A DNA stretch of 64,000 nt from Candidatus Galloscillospira excrementipullorum (GTDB lineage: Bacteria > Bacillota > Clostridia > Oscillospirales > Feifaniaceae): NCBI GenBank assembly GCA_018714125.1, contig DVNV01000070.1, forward strand, positions 1-64,000, written 5' to 3'. Shown here in pieces: positions 1-8,885 of this stretch. The stretch's first letter is position 1. The number at the start of each line of letters is the position of its first letter. The notes beneath the pieces were generated by a model. It was not told the origin of the DNA. It was given only the letters and a program-made list of their open reading frames with translations, and did not search any database. Both the position numbers and the translations under genes were made by a program.

Positions 1-89
1 CCAGTTTTTTGGCAGTCCCCTTGCGCGTCTTTTTTGAAAAAACCCATGCGCAAGTGCTCCGTCTTTTTTTAAGCGCGCCCTTCTTTTTC

Positions 90-1463
90 CTACTGGGCAA
101 TGGTCACATAGGGCATGGCCTGCTCCAGCTCCTCCTGTGTCGCAATGCAGTAGAGATAATAGCACGACGTGCCGTAGCCAAGGTCAGAGGTCACGCCGAA
201 GTTTGCCTTGCGCAGGTCGGTTTCCTCCACAATCACGTCGCGCAGCCAGGTCATATCCTTGGTGGTCTCTCCCGAGCTGATGACCAGCAGGCGCGCGCCC
301 TCCTCGTCGAGCTGCTCCATGATTTCCACGGCCTGCGCCGTTTCCGCAGCGCCGCCCAGCGCATACACCGTGCTGCGGCCGTCGCCCATGTCCAGCACAT
401 TAAAGGCAATCCCGCAGTTTTCCAGCATCTGCTTCATCTCTTCGGGGCTGACGTTTGACAGCAGGTAAGGCTGCGCCTGGATGGTCGAGCCCTTGGCGGA
501 CAAATCGGCATTGCCCTCCACGTCAAAGGCGGCGGCGATGCGCTTGAGCGCCGTGATGGTGTCCTCCGGCCCGGTCAGATAGACCACGGCTTCGTTATGC
601 ACGTCGTCAACCACACCGGCGCGCACGCCGAACTTTTCGGCCAGCGTGAGAAACTGCCGGCCCGTGATGTAGCGCAGCTCCATGGGCTCCAAAATGAGCT
701 CCGGCGCCGTGTCGGCATTGATGAAGTTCTGCTCCAAATCCAGCGCCTCCACCAGCAGCAGCAGATGCGCCAGATTGTGAGGCGTCGCCGACATGTGGAC
801 GCCGCCCTCCACCGGCTCAATAAAGGCGTATTCAATCTCCTGCACGTCGGCCAGGGCGCGCAAATCCTCCACGGTCAGATAGCTGAGCCGCTTTGTCACG
901 CCGACCTCGGTATAAAGGAAGGTGTTTGTCACCACCGACTGCGGCCCCACCACAATCACGTCTTCGTCGAGCATGTAGGTCAGGTCGCTGTCTGCAGCTT
1001 CCAACGTCATCTCCAGCGCCTTCATGGGCGTCACCACGCCGGCCTGCACCGTCACCTTGACAGGCTCCCCGAAATACAGCACATGCCGGCCGTCCACCTT
1101 GCCGATGCGGGCAATGAGCTCGCGGATGTCCACATTCTTATAGTCCAGGGAGATAAATTCATCCACTTCGGGCATCAGCTTGATGACGGCCTCGGAACGG
1201 TAGGTGGTGGAACCCAGCAGCTCCTCCGTGCTCCAGCTGCGCTCGTCTTCCGTCGGGGTGTAGGGGTTTCTCTGCACCAGCGTCGCATCGGTTGGCGGCG
1301 CCAGCGTGGGGTATTCGGCAAAAGCCCCCGTGGTCTGCTCCTCCGTCTGTTCGGCCTGCTCGGCCTGCTCCTCTTCGGCCTGCTCGTCGGCCGCTGCCAC
1401 CATACAGAAAAGGCCTGTCAGCAGCCCGAGTGCCAGCAGCGCCGCAATCCATTTTGCTCTCAT
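90..1463 (-). CDS. Secreted/anchored protein with secretin/TonB short N-terminal (STN)-like domain
   Basis: ORF with signal peptide (MRAKWIAALLALGLLTGLFCMVAAA) and an STN-like stretch (ISLDYKNVDIRELIARIGKVDGRHVLYFGEPVKVTVQAGVVTPMKALEMTL). Confidence 0.6.
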   Translation of the reverse strand: MRAKWIAALLALGLLTGLFCMVAAADEQAEEEQAEQAEQTEEQTTGAFAEYPTLAPPTDATLVQRNPYTPTEDERSWSTEELLGSTTYRSEAVIKLMPEVDEFISLDYKNVDIRELIARIGKVDGRHVLYFGEPVKVTVQAGVVTPMKALEMTLEAADSDLTYMLDEDVIVVGPQSVVTNTFLYTEVGVTKRLSYLTVEDLRALADVQEIEYAFIEPVEGGVHMSATPHNLAHLLLLVEALDLEQNFINADTAPELILEPMELRYITGRQFLTLAEKFGVRAGVVDDVHNEAVVYLTGPEDTITALKRIAAAFDVEGNADLSAKGSTIQAQPYLLSNVSPEEMKQMLENCGIAFNVLDMGDGRSTVYALGGAAETAQAVEIMEQLDEEGARLLVISSGETTKDMTWLRDVIVEETDLRKANFGVTSDLGYGTSCYYLYCIATQEELEQAMPYVTIAQ

Positions 1464-1467
1464 GCCG

Positions 1468-1935
1468 TCACTCCTCCTCGTCTGTGATGTCCAGCTTGTT
1501 TTCGGTCATGGTCAGCGTAATCTTCTCGCCGTCCTTGCGCAGCGTGACTCCTTCCGAGGTGATATCGTAAATCTGATAGCCTCCCACATAGTCGTCCTCC
1601 ACCATGGTGGCCGTCACGCCGTCCACCGAGAAGGTGGCGTAGCTGTCTCCCGTCTGCTGAATAAAAATGCCGTCAAGCCGGATGCTGGACACCGTTTCGG
1701 GCAGCATGGGTGCCTTGGTAAAGCTGTCGAGCAGTTGCGCCTGCCCGCTCTCCATAACCAGTGCCGACTGGTCGCCGGGGTCGTCCGAGAGGACCTCGGG
1801 ATGTCGGAAAAGCGCCGTAATCAAAATGACCAGCGCCGCAAATAAAATCAGCAAAAAGGCCGACAGCGCCATCTGTGCTTTTGTCTTGGGATGCCGGATG
1901 GTTTTCAAAAACCCTTCCATTTTCTTTGACGCCAT
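1468..1935 (-). CDS. Hypothetical single-pass membrane protein
   Basis: C-terminal part of ORF 1468..2229; start MASKKMEGF at 1935 preceded by GGAGGTGC; one TM segment; directly upstream of the STN protein. Confidence 0.6.
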   Translation of the reverse strand: MASKKMEGFLKTIRHPKTKAQMALSAFLLILFAALVILITALFRHPEVLSDDPGDQSALVMESGQAQLLDSFTKAPMLPETVSSIRLDGIFIQQTGDSYATFSVDGVTATMVEDDYVGGYQIYDITSEGVTLRKDGEKITLTMTENKLDITDEEE

Positions 1936-2282
1936 ATGCAGCACCTCCTTTTTTTCTGCCGTTTTCGTCTGTGCGAAGGGGGCGGATTTGGCGCGAATTG
2001 TCCCGCACCGCCGCACCCTTTGCTGAAAATTGCCAAAAGGGCCAGTCTTTATTCTAAAATCGCAGCGCGGGATTGTCAACCGATATTGCGTGAACATTGT
2101 GTGTGGAGCCTGCCGCGACATGCGGCGCCGTCTTTTGCCGCAAGGCCTGCCGGGTGGGCTCCCGCGCCGGCGCCAAAAGGGGGAAATGTCCTCCCGGAGT
2201 GCACAGGGCCGGGCGCTTTCGGCCTTCAAACGTCTTGAATGGACGGCGGAAGATGTGGTATGATAACTTGTAAGAAATTTTT

Positions 2283-2321
2283 AAGACGTCGGAGACTCCG
2301 GCTTTGCCCGACCGTCTTTTT
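2283..2321 (+). terminator. Intrinsic terminator-like hairpin in the leader of the FemX-like gene
   Basis: AAGACGTCGG ... CCGACCGTCTT then TTTT; candidate promoter just upstream. Confidence 0.5.
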
Positions 2322-2385
2322 CTCCCTCACGCGGCAGTGGGGGCTTTTGCCGGCACAACCCTTTTGAGAAAGAGAGACATCTCCC

Positions 2386-3462
2386 ATGATTGAATTTTTG
2401 AACAAGGACAACCCCGAGGCGCTGCGGGAATACGAAGCCTTCAACATGTCCCATCCCAAGGGGCATTTCTGCCAGAGCGTCATTTGGGCGGGCGTGAAAA
2501 ACGAGTGGGACTGGCAGGTCGTGCTGGTGCGCGGGGAGGACGGGGCCATCGTCGGCAGCATGGCCATTCTCATCCGCCGCATGCCCGGCATGCCCTACAC
2601 CATGCTCTATTCCCCGCGCGGCCCGGTGTGCGACTCGCACGACGAGGTGACGCTGGCGTCGCTCATGCAGGGGGCGCGCCGGCTGGCCAAGGAGCGGCGC
2701 GGCTTTACCTTTAAGCTCGACCCCGACATCAAGAGCGACGATGTGCGCTTTTGCGACATCATGAAAAAGCTTGGCTTTGTGCTGCATGCCGAGGGAAAGA
2801 ATTTTGAGGGCATCCAGCCGCGCTACGTCTTCCGCCTGCCGGTGAAGGGCAAAACCGAAGAGGAGCTGCTCAACAGCTTTGAAAGCAAGTGGCGCTACAA
2901 CATCCGCCTTGCCGTGCGCAAGGGGGTGACGGTGCGTATCTGCGGGCCCGAAATGCTGGAAGATTTTTACCGCATCATGGTGGAAACCGGCATGCGCGAC
3001 AATTTTGTCACGCGCCCCCTCTCCTACTTCCGCCGCATGATGGACAGCATGGGCGAGCACCTGCGGCTGTATATGGCCTTTTATGAAGACAAGCCCATAG
3101 CCGGCACGCTGGCCATCCACTACGGAGACAAGGTCTGGTACCTCTACGGTGCCTCCTCCAACTCCTACCGCAACGTCATGCCCAACTACCTGCTGCAGTG
3201 GGAGATGATGCGCTGGGCGCTGGCCGAGGGCTGCACCCTGTATGACTTTCGCGGTGTTTCGGGCGATTTGTCTCCCGACAACCCGCTTTACGGACTCTAC
3301 CGCTTCAAAAAGGGCTTTGGCGGGGAATTCACCGAATTCTGCGGGGAATTTGAGCTGTGCCTGAAGCCGGGAGTGAGCAGGAGCATCGAGCTGCTGCGCA
3401 AAGTTTACAACAAGACCATGAGCGCCGCCTACCGCTTCAAGAACCGCGGCGCCCGGGCCTGA
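2386..3462 (+). CDS. FemAB/FemX-like peptidoglycan bridge aminoacyltransferase
   Basis: 358 aa; FemABX-type GNAT features (KWRYNIRLAVRKGVTV..., GDKVWYLYGASSNSYRNVMPNYLLQWEMMRWALAEGCTLYDFRGV). Confidence 0.85.
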   Translation: MIEFLNKDNPEALREYEAFNMSHPKGHFCQSVIWAGVKNEWDWQVVLVRGEDGAIVGSMAILIRRMPGMPYTMLYSPRGPVCDSHDEVTLASLMQGARRLAKERRGFTFKLDPDIKSDDVRFCDIMKKLGFVLHAEGKNFEGIQPRYVFRLPVKGKTEEELLNSFESKWRYNIRLAVRKGVTVRICGPEMLEDFYRIMVETGMRDNFVTRPLSYFRRMMDSMGEHLRLYMAFYEDKPIAGTLAIHYGDKVWYLYGASSNSYRNVMPNYLLQWEMMRWALAEGCTLYDFRGVSGDLSPDNPLYGLYRFKKGFGGEFTEFCGEFELCLKPGVSRSIELLRKVYNKTMSAAYRFKNRGARA

Positions 3463-3483
3463 CGGAAAGGAGGGGCATCGGCC

Positions 3484-4605
3484 ATGCGCAATCTGGTTGT
3501 CGACCTTGGCGCGCTGCGCCAAAACGTGCGCACGCTGACGGCCGCCATGGGGGACGTCCCCATTTACGGTGTCTGCAAGGGCAACGGCTTTGGCATGGGA
3601 CTTGTCCCCTTTGCCCAGACACTGCTGGAGGAGGGCATCGAGACGCTGGCCGTTGCCAGCATCGACGATGCCGCCGCGCTGCGGCAGGCGGGCATTTCCT
3701 GCGACATCCTCATGCTTTCCTCCACCTCGCTGCCCGCAGAGGTGCAGCGCATCCTGGAGCTTGACCTCATCGCTTCGCTGGGCTCGGTGTCGGCCGTTGA
3801 GCTGCTGGAAGAGGCCGCCGCGCGTGCCGGGCGCCCGGTGCGCGCCCACATCAAGCTCGACACCGGCTTTGGCCGCTTCGGATTCCTCCCGGGGCAGGAG
3901 GTGCTGTGCGCCAGGGCGCTGTGCGGCGCGCCCCACATTGAAATTGAGGGCGTGTTTTCCCATTTTTCACGCTCTTTTTCCAACGCCTCCACCACCGCCG
4001 ACCAGCTTGCCCTCTTCTCCCGCATGACGGGGGCCCTCGAGCGGGAAGGACTGTTTCTGGGCACGCAGCACATCGCCAATTCCTGCGGCGCGCTGCTGCA
4101 CCCCCAAACCCGGCTGGACGCCGTGCGCATCGGCAGCGCCTTCGTGGGGCGGCTTCCCATGCCCTCCCCCGTGCCGCTCACCCGCATCGGCAGCTTTGAG
4201 TGTGAGGTCGCCGAGCTGCACGAGCTGCCGCGCGGGCACAACGTGGGCTACACCAATGTCTATCACACGAGCCGGCCCACCCGCACCGCCATCCTGACGG
4301 CCGGCGTGGCCGACGGGCTGGGGCACACGCGCGGCAAAGACGCCTTTCGCCCCATCGACCGCATCCGATACCTGTGGCACGGCGTCAAGGGCCTGTTTGG
4401 CAACCAGGCGCTGCGCTGCACCATCCGTGGCCGCTCGGTGCCCACCATCGGCCGCATCGGCATGACCAACACCATTGTCGACGTCACCGATTTGCCGCAG
4501 GTCGCGGTGGGCGACATCGCGGTGTTTGACATCAATCCCCTGTTTGTCGACAGTGCGGTGCCGCGCCGCTACATCGACGAGCCCAAAAAGGAGGCCGGGC
4601 AATGA
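3484..4605 (+). CDS. alr: Alanine racemase
   Basis: 373 aa, Alr-like (GVCKGNGFGMG PLP-lysine region, HIKLDTGFGRFGF, RIGMTNTIVDVTDLP). Confidence 0.85.
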   Translation: MRNLVVDLGALRQNVRTLTAAMGDVPIYGVCKGNGFGMGLVPFAQTLLEEGIETLAVASIDDAAALRQAGISCDILMLSSTSLPAEVQRILELDLIASLGSVSAVELLEEAAARAGRPVRAHIKLDTGFGRFGFLPGQEVLCARALCGAPHIEIEGVFSHFSRSFSNASTTADQLALFSRMTGALEREGLFLGTQHIANSCGALLHPQTRLDAVRIGSAFVGRLPMPSPVPLTRIGSFECEVAELHELPRGHNVGYTNVYHTSRPTRTAILTAGVADGLGHTRGKDAFRPIDRIRYLWHGVKGLFGNQALRCTIRGRSVPTIGRIGMTNTIVDVTDLPQVAVGDIAVFDINPLFVDSAVPRRYIDEPKKEAGQ

Positions 4606-5405
4606 CGCTGCCCGAGGCGCTGGGCCGTCTGCTGGAGGCGGGCAGGCTGCCCCACGCCGTACTGCTGCAGGGCGCGCAGCCGCAGGCGCTGCACGACACG
4701 GCCCTTTTTATTGCAAAGCGCCTGCTGTGCGCCAATCCGCAGGGAGCAAGCCCCTGCGGCGTCTGCCGCGTCTGCACCAGCTTTGACGCAGGCTCCAACC
4801 CCGACCTCTCGGTGACCTCGCCCGACGGCGCCTTTGTCAAGGTCGATCAGATTCGTGCCCTGCGCGATGCCGCCATGCTCTCTTCCCTGGGGCGCCTTGG
4901 CCGGGTCTTTGTCATCGAGAGCGCCGACCTCATGACGGTGCAGGCGCAAAACGCGCTGCTCAAGCTGCTGGAAGAGCCGCCGCCCGGCGTCACCCTTTTG
5001 CTCACGGCGGCCCAGCCGGGCGCGCTGCTGCCCACCGTGCTGTCGCGCGTTTCGCTGTTTCGTCTGGAGCAGGAGGCCTGCGCCCCAAAGGAGGCACTGG
5101 CGCAGGAGCTGGTCGAGCGCCTGTGCGAGCACGACTACTACGGCCTGATGAAGCTGCAGCCCGCCCTTTGCGCCCGCCGCGAGGACTTTGTGGCCCACTG
5201 CGACGCGCTGTGCCTTGTGTGCCATCGCCTGCTGTGTGAAAAGGCGGGGCCTTCGCCCTCACCGCTTGCTGCCCGCATGCCCGCCGCGCTGGCCGCCGCC
5301 CTGCCGCCCATTGCGCTGGCCTGCAGAGACCGCGCCCAGAAAAACGCGTCGCTTTCCATCCTCGGCGCGGCCATGCTCATTGAATGTTGGGAGGTACTAC
5401 ATTGA
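4602..5405 (+). CDS. holB: DNA polymerase III delta' subunit
   Basis: 267 aa; AAA+ clamp-loader features (CGVCRVCTSFDAGSNPDL, NALLKLLEEPPPGVTLLLT); overlaps alr stop. Confidence 0.85.
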   Translation: MTLPEALGRLLEAGRLPHAVLLQGAQPQALHDTALFIAKRLLCANPQGASPCGVCRVCTSFDAGSNPDLSVTSPDGAFVKVDQIRALRDAAMLSSLGRLGRVFVIESADLMTVQAQNALLKLLEEPPPGVTLLLTAAQPGALLPTVLSRVSLFRLEQEACAPKEALAQELVERLCEHDYYGLMKLQPALCARREDFVAHCDALCLVCHRLLCEKAGPSPSPLAARMPAALAAALPPIALACRDRAQKNASLSILGAAMLIECWEVLH

Positions 5406-6253
5406 CAACCGTTTGCGGAGTTCGATTCAAGGACGTTGGAAAAGTCTATTATTTCGACCCCGGCGAGGCCGCCTTCGCCGTGGGCGATCATGTCATCGTC
5501 GAGACCACCAGAGGGCTCGAATACGGAGAGGTCCTGCTGGCCAACACCGAGGTGGAGGACAGCGAGGTCGTCTCCCCTTTGAAAAAAGTCGTCCGGGCGG
5601 CCACCGAAAAGGACGAAAAAATCGTGGCCGAAAACAGGGAGCGGGAAAAATCCGCCTTTTCCATCTGCCTCGAGAAAATCGCCGCCCATAAGCTCGAGAT
5701 GAAGCTGGTCGACGTGGAATACACCTTCGAGCGCAGCAAAATTCTCTTTTACTTTACGGCCGACGGCAGGGTGGACTTCCGCGACCTGGTCAAGGACCTC
5801 GCCTCGGTGTTTCGCACCCGCATTGAGCTGCGTCAAATCGGGGTGCGCGACGAGGCCAAGATGCTGGGCGGCCTTGGCATCTGCGGACGGCCCTTTTGCT
5901 GCTCCTCCTACATGGACGAGTTTCGCCCCGTCTCCATTAAAATGGCCAAGGAGCAGGGGCTCTCGCTCAACCCCACCAAGATTTCCGGCACCTGCGGCCG
6001 CCTGATGTGCTGCCTCAAATACGAGCAGGAGGCCTATGAGTCGCTGCTCTCCACCACGCCGCGCCAGGGTGCCCTGGTCGACACCAAACAGGGCCGGGGC
6101 TATGTCACGGCAGTCAACCTGCTGCGCGGCATTCTCACCGTGCGGCTCATCGATGAGGACACCGTGGTCGACTTCCCCAAAGAGGAGGTTGTGCTGCTGC
6201 GCGACGGCGGCAAGAAAGGCACACCTGCCGTTTTGGAGGAGGAGCCCCAGTAA
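5384..6253 (+). CDS. ricT: PSP1 domain protein, RicT/YaaT family
   Basis: PSP1 motif (GLEYGEVLLAN...VEYTFERSKILFYFTADGRVDFRDLVKDLA, GGLGICGRPFCCSSY); start could instead be TTG at 5402 after GGGAGGT. Confidence 0.85.
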   Translation: MLGGTTLTTVCGVRFKDVGKVYYFDPGEAAFAVGDHVIVETTRGLEYGEVLLANTEVEDSEVVSPLKKVVRAATEKDEKIVAENREREKSAFSICLEKIAAHKLEMKLVDVEYTFERSKILFYFTADGRVDFRDLVKDLASVFRTRIELRQIGVRDEAKMLGGLGICGRPFCCSSYMDEFRPVSIKMAKEQGLSLNPTKISGTCGRLMCCLKYEQEAYESLLSTTPRQGALVDTKQGRGYVTAVNLLRGILTVRLIDEDTVVDFPKEEVVLLRDGGKKGTPAVLEEEPQ

Positions 6254-6384
6254 CCCCCTCCCTCTTTTGCAAAAGGCGGGGCACTTTGGCGCTCCCTTCT
6301 CCCCGCTTTGGCACTTCCTTGTTTTTTTGCTCCGCCGCAGCCCCCCCTTTTTTGCGCTGCGGACGGCCTTCCCAAGACAAAGCC

Positions 6385-6427
6385 GGGGAGGGGGCCTTTG
6401 CAGCAAAGCTGCAAAGGCCCCCTCCCC
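6385..6427. terminator. 20-bp perfect inverted repeat between convergent genes (bidirectional terminator-like)
   Basis: GGGGAGGGGGCCTTTGCAGC-aaa-GCTGCAAAGGCCCCCTCCCC. Confidence 0.6.
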
Positions 6428-6475
6428 GAAGCATGTTGCCCCGCAGGCCTGCTGCGGAAAGCACTTTGACCGGTT

Positions 6476-7186
6476 TTATTCCTTGACGATGGCTTCCACC
6501 GCCTCCTGAATCACCTTGCAAGCGGCCTCGTCAAGCTCATACACCGTGGAACAGTTAAAATCCTGCACCAGCTCGCGCGCCAGCGTCAGGCCGGCGAAGG
6601 TGGGCCTGCCCATGTCAAGACGGCTGGGAAGCCCAAGCACCGAGGCCCCTGTCATGGTGCGCAGCAGCGTGCAGGCAATCAGGTAGGAGCCGACGGGCGA
6701 AGCGTGTTCCCCATCGTGATAGTAGAGCTCGATTTCGGGATGTCCGTGGCGCACCTTGTCCCACACCAGGCCGACGGGCGCCCACTGCATGCCGGGGTAT
6801 CTGGCCAGCAGCGCCTCGTGGGCCTGCACGATAACGGCCTGCCCGTCGGGATTGTTTTTCTCGCTCCAGGGCAGGTAGAGCAGGGGCTTGCTGTCCGAAT
6901 GCTGCACATAGGGCATCAGCTTTGCCGCACTCTCAATGAGGTTGTCCTGCCCGGGGAAGGGGTGGGCGATGTGCTGCAGCACAATGAAATCATAGCCGCC
7001 ATAGAGCACGTTAAAGCGGACATCGAGCTGATTTGCCTGCCAGTCAAGCCCCTTTCCTCCCGACGTATTTTGCACCACGTCAATGTCGATGCCGCGCTCG
7101 GCACCGAGCAGCCGGAGCATGTAGGGCATATCGTTGAAAAACGTATGGCTGTTGCCGACAAACAGAACTTTCACTGGGTAGAGCAC
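6476..7186 (-). CDS. SGNH/GDSL-like hydrolase family protein
   Basis: VLFVGNSHTFFNDMP block I-like and late DGEHASPVGSYLIA block V-like. Confidence 0.65.
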   Translation of the reverse strand: MLYPVKVLFVGNSHTFFNDMPYMLRLLGAERGIDIDVVQNTSGGKGLDWQANQLDVRFNVLYGGYDFIVLQHIAHPFPGQDNLIESAAKLMPYVQHSDSKPLLYLPWSEKNNPDGQAVIVQAHEALLARYPGMQWAPVGLVWDKVRHGHPEIELYYHDGEHASPVGSYLIACTLLRTMTGASVLGLPSRLDMGRPTFAGLTLARELVQDFNCSTVYELDEAACKVIQEAVEAIVKE

Positions 7187-7404
7187 CTCTTTCCTCTGGT
7201 TTGTTCTTTTTATATTATACCGCAGCTTTTTCTCCCGGAAAACCCCTTTGCGCCAAAAATTCCCCCTTTCGATTTTGGGAATTTTGTGGTATCATATCCA
7301 CATGTGAGCATATTCCAGGATTATCCGGAATTTCCGGTTCCTGCCCCCCTGGTTGCTGCCGTCCCTTCCGTGCGCGGCCAACCGATTCAAAGAAGGAGAC
7401 GGTC

Positions 7405-8643
7405 ATGAAAAAAATCCTTTCCCTTGTTTTGGCGCTGTCGGTTGCTCTGTCCTGCCTGCTGCTGCCGGCGTCTGCTGCCAGCAGCTATGAGACCCTCATC
7501 GCCGAGGGCCTCATCGAGTCCTACGACGCGGGACGCGGCCTGACGCTGGATGCCGCGGCCAACTGGAGCGCCGACCTTTCCACCATCCTGACGCTGGTTA
7601 CGGCCGTTGTCCCCCGCAATTTCGAGCTGTCGCAGGAGGGGGACAGCCGCTACGTCACCTATTTCGGCATCTACCCCGAATCGGTGGACGACGCCGCACT
7701 GCAGACGGCGGCCGAGGCGGTGCTTGCCCGCATCATCCGCAACGGTATGACCGACGCCGAAAAGGTCACGGCCATTCACGACTGGGTGATTCAGACCACC
7801 ACCTACGGCGGGAGCGGCCTTGCCGCCCACTCCCCCGTGGGTGTCTTTGAGGACGGGGTCGCCATGTGCGACGGGTATGCACGCACGGTGCTGCTGCTGT
7901 GCCGTCTGTCGCACATCCCCTGCCTGTTCCTGGCCTCCACCTCCATGAACCACTCTTACAACGCCGTGTATATCGACGGGGAGTGGCTGCTGGTCGATGC
8001 CACCTGGGACGACCCCGACCAGGGCTCGGCAGCGGGGAGCGACTACCTTCTCAAGCCCTTCACCGAGGCGCCCGAGCATGTGGTGGACGGCGGCGGCGTG
8101 ACGCGCGACGAGCTCTTTTCCTTTGGCAAAAACTATTATTCCTATTTGATTGGGGACGAAAGCTCCGCAGAGATGACCCAAACCGAAATGGCCGACCTGC
8201 TCTATGAAAAAGGGCTCTTTCTCGGCACCGATTTGGGCTATGAGCTCGACCGCGCCCCCACCAGGGCCGAGGCCGCCGTGCTCTTCGTACGCGTGCTGGG
8301 ACGCGAGGACGAGGCACTGGCGGGCGACGGCACCTCCCCCTTTACCGACGTGCCCGCCTGGGCGGCAAAGCACATTGCGCTGCTCTATCGCGAGGGCCTG
8401 ACGGTCGGCCAGAGCGAAACCCTCTTTGGCTCGGATTCCACCACCTCGGCGCGCGACTATGCCACCTTCCTGCTGCGCGCAATGGGTTACACCGACGGGG
8501 TGGACTTCCAGTGGGAAACCGCCATGGACACGGCGGCAGAGCTTGGCTTTGCCCCCGTCAACTGGAACGGCTTTACCTTCACCCGGGGTGACGCCGTGGA
8601 AATGACGGCGCGGGCGCTGGGCTTTGTGCCGGCTCTCTCTTAA
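7405..8643 (+). CDS. Secreted transglutaminase-like protein with S-layer homology (SLH) repeats
   Basis: Signal peptide; GVFEDGVAMCDGYARTVLLLCRL ... MNHSYNAVYIDGEWLLVDATWDDP (Cys/His/Asp triad); SLH-like FTDVPAWAAKHIALLYREGLTVG; RBS AAGGAG. Confidence 0.8.
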   Translation: MKKILSLVLALSVALSCLLLPASAASSYETLIAEGLIESYDAGRGLTLDAAANWSADLSTILTLVTAVVPRNFELSQEGDSRYVTYFGIYPESVDDAALQTAAEAVLARIIRNGMTDAEKVTAIHDWVIQTTTYGGSGLAAHSPVGVFEDGVAMCDGYARTVLLLCRLSHIPCLFLASTSMNHSYNAVYIDGEWLLVDATWDDPDQGSAAGSDYLLKPFTEAPEHVVDGGGVTRDELFSFGKNYYSYLIGDESSAEMTQTEMADLLYEKGLFLGTDLGYELDRAPTRAEAAVLFVRVLGREDEALAGDGTSPFTDVPAWAAKHIALLYREGLTVGQSETLFGSDSTTSARDYATFLLRAMGYTDGVDFQWETAMDTAAELGFAPVNWNGFTFTRGDAVEMTARALGFVPALS

Positions 8644-8654
8644 AAGACTCTTTT

Positions 8655-8691
8655 CCCTCTGCGGGGCGCCTGCCTCGCAGAGGGCTTTTTT
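8655..8691 (+). terminator. Intrinsic terminator after the transglutaminase gene
   Basis: CCCTCTGCG...CGCAGAGGGCTTTTTTG. Confidence 0.75.
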
Positions 8692-8702
8692 GTCCGGGGA
8701 GA

Positions 8703-8759
8703 GCGGCGGCGCGGGAAAGAGGGGGTGAAACCGGAACCCCCTCTTTCCCGCGCCGCCGC
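8703..8759. repeat. 24-bp perfect inverted repeat, 9-nt loop
   Basis: GCGGCGGCGCGGGAAAGAGGGGGT-gaaaccgga-ACCCCCTCTTTCCCGCGCCGCCGC. Confidence 0.9.
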
Positions 8760-8885
8760 CATGGCCCTGCCATACCCTTTGGCCAAGCAGACACATCCGG
8801 CCTTCTTCCCCCATTTGCCTTGCTCTTGTCCGGCATGCTATAATGGGGCATGACATCATAAAAACATCCGCAGGAGGGGCTTCCC

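Noticed and set aside
2281-3963. 560-aa minus-strand ORF opposite the FemX-like gene and alr
   Set aside because: High-GC shadow ORF; the plus strand has clear conserved enzymes, and the minus translation is low-complexity His/Gly/Ala/Arg-rich.
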